This document shows, piece after piece, positions 5,741 through 7,335 of a DNA stretch of 7,335 nt (its first letter is position 1; each line of letters begins with the position of its first letter). The position numbers were made by a program, and so were the translations under genes. The stretch comes from Lachnospiraceae bacterium. Lineage in GTDB: Bacteria; Bacillota; Clostridia; Lachnospirales; Lachnospiraceae. The notes beneath the pieces were generated by a model. The model had not been told where the DNA came from. It saw nothing but the letters and a program-made list of their open reading frames with translations, and did not search any database. The stretch covers positions 1-7,335 of the forward strand of contig JAGCCY010000161.1 in NCBI GenBank assembly GCA_017651385.1, written 5' to 3'.

Positions 5741-6400
5741 TTATTCCGCAAAATATTCAAGATCTTCTCTGTTAAGTATCTTTATCTTTGACCTGTCTAT
5801 CTCGATAAGCCCTTCATCCTGCATGTTCATAAGCTCTCTGGAAAGTGAAGGACGCGTGGTCCCAAGATAATCCGCAAGTTCTTCGCGCTTCATATCGGTT
5901 TCAAAGATATCGCCTTCGCCCGCGCAGTCGAGCGCCCACATGGCGATGCGTTCTTTTAACGTCTTGCCCGAAAGAAGATAAAGCTTTCTGGTCATCATAA
6001 AGTTTTTATCGGACTGGACCTCGAGCATGTTCCTTATGACCATCTGATGCTTACGGCAGGCCTTGTTGCAGAATCCGTAAAAGAACTTCCACGGGATCTT
6101 AAGAACGGTCACATCCTCGCAGGCTATCGCATCGTACCAGTATTCCTTTTCATCCGAAAAAAGATACATCTCGCCGAAGACATCGCCTTTGTAGACGGTG
6201 AAAAGAACGTTTCTTTTACCGGATGCAAACTCCTTGGCGATCATGACACTCCCTTTTTTGATCAGGTACATATTATAAGGGGCATCACCCTGCCTGAAGA
6301 TGTATTCGCCTTCCTTATATTCCTCGTCGGCCGCACCGGCACAGGTAAGCATCTTTTTCTGTTCTTCGTCGTTGATCTCGTTAAAAAGCCTGCATTCCAT
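5741..6400 (-). CDS. Crp/Fnr-family transcriptional regulator
   Basis: Cytoplasmic dimeric regulator of 219 residues. The N-terminal cyclic-nucleotide-binding fold spans about 13-120, with GEYIFRQGD at 31-39 and GDVFGEMYLF at 72-81. The dimerisation helix covers about 120-145 and the helix-turn-helix about 171-200, with LADYLGTTRPSLSREL. The Arg-Ser pair that binds cAMP in CRP is replaced here by Glu-Tyr-Trp near 86-88, so cAMP is an unlikely ligand. The N-terminal Cys cluster of FNR is absent; Cys residues are at 3, 20, 94, 111, 115 and 159. The signal is therefore unknown, with redox, haem/NO or an anion possible. The ATG at 6400 has AGAGGG seven bases upstream; a TTG two codons earlier is less likely. 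It follows the HD gene by 12 bases and probably shares its transcript. The palindrome at 5716-5729 is a candidate target. Confidence 0.9.
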   Translation of the reverse strand: MECRLFNEINDEEQKKMLTCAGAADEEYKEGEYIFRQGDAPYNMYLIKKGSVMIAKEFASGKRNVLFTVYKGDVFGEMYLFSDEKEYWYDAIACEDVTVLKIPWKFFYGFCNKACRKHQMVIRNMLEVQSDKNFMMTRKLYLLSGKTLKERIAMWALDCAGEGDIFETDMKREELADYLGTTRPSLSRELMNMQDEGLIEIDRSKIKILNREDLEYFAE

Positions 6401-6412
6401 GAGCAATCCCTC

Positions 6413-6931
6413 TTAAGTGTTTATGTTTATATACTTCTTACGTCTCTTTGCACTTTGGATAAAGTGAATTGATTCTGCCGTGGATATGCATTTGTCTGCA
6501 AAAGTGACCACCCACGCTTCCCTGTATTTCGGCGGCACAACGGTCATCGGCCACATATGCTTTACGATTATGTCCTCCTCCACCGGCGAAAGATCGTACT
6601 CTTCCCTTGCATTCTTAAGCGCAACCTTCGGATGTTTAAAACCGTGAAGATTTTTAAAACCCGCATGTTCGGGCGAATGCCAGTCATACAAAAAATAATC
6701 GTGTAAAAGGGCGCCTCTCGATAAAAGCCTTTCGTCACACTTTAAATTATATTTTTCGTTAAGATAAAGGCTTTTTAAAGCAACCTTTATCGAATGCTCC
6801 ATTACAGATATCTCACCGTGCTGGATATTTTTGTCCGAAGAAAGAAAATTTTCGGAGTTTAATATGTCCGATGCATGCTCTCTAAGCTTTTGCATCTGAT
6901 TTAAATACTTATCCTTACTCAAAACGATCAC
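6413..6931 (-). CDS. HD-domain phosphohydrolase-like protein
   Basis: Predicted soluble metal-dependent hydrolase of up to 172 residues. The HD-fold metal ligands are recognisable: His46 (VMEHS), His77-Asp78 (LLHDYFLYDWH), His96 and His100 (LHGFKHP), His125 (IVKHMWP) and Asp146 (FADK). HD proteins hydrolyse phosphate esters or nucleotides, but the substrate cannot be deduced here. The tail is basic (AKRRKKY). The start is uncertain: GTG at 6931 has AAAGG almost touching it, TTG at 6922 has the same site about 11 bases away, and an ATG lies at codon 13. The stop codon overlaps the region of the ribosome site of the Crp/Fnr gene 12 bases downstream, so the two are probably one operon; a functional link is not shown. 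Confidence 0.85.
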   Translation of the reverse strand: MIVLSKDKYLNQMQKLREHASDILNSENFLSSDKNIQHGEISVMEHSIKVALKSLYLNEKYNLKCDERLLSRGALLHDYFLYDWHSPEHAGFKNLHGFKHPKVALKNAREEYDLSPVEEDIIVKHMWPMTVVPPKYREAWVVTFADKCISTAESIHFIQSAKRRKKYININT

Positions 6932-6966
6932 TGCCTTTCGAAATAAAATCCCGTCGATTTTTAATA

Positions 6967-6972
6967 AGTATA
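6967..6972 (-). promoter_or_regulatory. candidate -10 of the HD-crp operon
   Basis: Minus-strand TATACT matches the -10 consensus in five of six positions and would give a leader of about 30 bases. No good -35 was found at the usual distance (only A/T-rich sequence). It lies in the roughly 140-base divergent region shared with the radical SAM gene. Confidence 0.35.
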
Positions 6973-7021
6973 ACCCAATTTTGTGTTTTTAAAAGGTAAA
7001 TTTTCTTAAGAATTTGTTCGA

Positions 7022-7050
7022 TTTACTTTTTCAAACAAATGTTCGATAAT
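7022..7050 (+). promoter_or_regulatory. candidate promoter of the radical SAM gene
   Basis: TTTACT (7022-7027) and GATAAT (7045-7050) match the -35 and -10 consensus in four and five of six positions, with a 17-base spacer. The start point would fall only about a dozen bases before the ATG, right at the ribosome site GAGGG (7057-7061). Confidence 0.5.
7032..7045. promoter_or_regulatory. LexA/DinR-like SOS box
   Basis: CAAAC-AAAT-GTTCG matches the Gram-positive LexA (DinR) consensus CGAACRNRYGTTYG at every position but the second, where A replaces G; the same change is tolerated as Y in the other half of the consensus. It lies between the -35 and -10 elements, where a bound repressor would block the promoter. 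A weaker relative, CGAAC-TTAT-GTACG, overlaps the start codon at 7062-7075. Confidence 0.55.
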
Positions 7051-7068
7051 ATACCTGAGGGCGAACTT

Positions 7069-7335
7069 ATGTACGAATTAAGAGACGGATTTACGGTAAA
7101 AGAAAAACTTGAAATATTATCGGACGCGGCCAAATACGACGTCGCATGCACATCAAGCGGATCGGAGCGAAGCGGTAAGGAAGGGATGCTCGGCAATGCC
7201 GTCGCATCGGGTGTATGCCATGCCTTTGCTTCCGACGGAAGATGTATATCCCTTTTAAAGATCTTAATGACCAATCACTGCGTATATGACTGCAAATACT
7301 GTAAAATCAGGTCAAGCAACGACATTCCGAGAGCA
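7069..7335 (+). CDS. putative DNA modification/repair radical SAM protein (N-terminal part)
   Basis: First 89 residues of a radical SAM enzyme; the gene runs off the right edge. The iron-sulfur motif CX3CX2C is at Cys71, Cys75 and Cys78 (CVYDCKYC), preceded by GRCISLLKILMTNH and followed by RSSNDIPRA. This, with LEILSDAAKYDVAC near the start, fits the family known as 'putative DNA modification/repair radical SAM protein', usually encoded beside a uracil-DNA glycosylase-like partner. Its reaction is not established. The ATG at 7069 is chosen because GAGGG lies seven bases upstream; an in-frame ATG at 7039 has no ribosome site and lies within the promoter. A LexA-like box in the promoter fits a DNA-repair role. 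The partner gene, if present, would lie beyond the window. Confidence 0.85.
   Translation, partial: MYELRDGFTVKEKLEILSDAAKYDVACTSSGSERSGKEGMLGNAVASGVCHAFASDGRCISLLKILMTNHCVYDCKYCKIRSSNDIPRA

Noticed and set aside
5741..6400. FNR-type oxygen-sensing iron-sulfur cluster in the Crp/Fnr protein
   Set aside because: The N-terminal Cys spacing of FNR is absent; the scattered Cys residues (3, 20, 94, 111, 115, 159) do not form a known cluster motif.
7039..7041. Earlier in-frame ATG for the radical SAM gene
   Set aside because: It has no Shine-Dalgarno and falls inside the promoter and LexA-like box; the ATG at 7069 has GAGGG at proper distance.
7023..7274. 83-residue minus-strand reading frame antisense to the radical SAM gene
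   Set aside because: No recognisable motif or ribosome site; it is the shadow of the clearly coding plus strand with its CX3CX2C motif.

Overview
The window looks like chromosomal DNA of a low-GC anaerobic Firmicute, most probably a clostridium of the Lachnospiraceae type. This is inferred from three things: a Bce-type peptide-sensing/export module, a stand-alone glycyl radical domain of the pyruvate formate-lyase kind, and the start of a radical SAM protein family common in Clostridia. Seven complete genes lie on the minus strand, and one gene running off the right edge lies on the plus strand. No rRNA, tRNA, CRISPR array or insertion sequence was seen.

Left part (1-5099): a complete antimicrobial-peptide resistance module, transcribed right to left. 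A three-gene operon comes first: an unrecognised 86-residue protein, a BceR-like response regulator and a BceS-like intramembrane-sensing histidine kinase. It has its own extended -10 promoter and ends in an intrinsic terminator. The terminator is followed by the bceA-bceB ABC transporter operon, whose two genes overlap by ATGA. Three bases past the kinase stop codon is a perfect CTTACA-N4-TGTAAG palindrome matching the known BceR-type operator, so the module appears wired in the standard way: BceB/BceS sense the drug, BceR-P binds the palindrome, BceAB is induced. Downstream of bceB, 99 bases of its 3' coding region recur without a mismatch at the left window edge, which suggests a recent tandem duplication or a truncated second copy.

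Middle part (5201-6931): an HD-domain hydrolase gene and a Crp/Fnr-family regulator gene form a tight two-gene unit. Downstream, in the same orientation, is a minimal 81-residue GrcA-like glycyl radical protein with its own strong terminator. Between the regulator and grcA is a perfect GTAACA-AA-TGTTAC palindrome, placed about -41 relative to a candidate grcA promoter, and a highly structured leader of about 170 bases. The simplest reading is that the Crp/Fnr protein, or a relative of it, activates a spare-part protein for oxygen-damaged pyruvate formate-lyase.

Right part (6932-7335): a divergent promoter region precedes the start of a radical SAM protein of the putative DNA modification/repair family, with its CX3CX2C cluster motif. 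A LexA/DinR-like box sits between its -35 and -10 elements, suggesting SOS control.

The most interesting signals are the grcA regulatory region, the LexA-like box on the radical SAM gene, the exact repeat at the left edge and the unknown small gene leading the bceRS operon.
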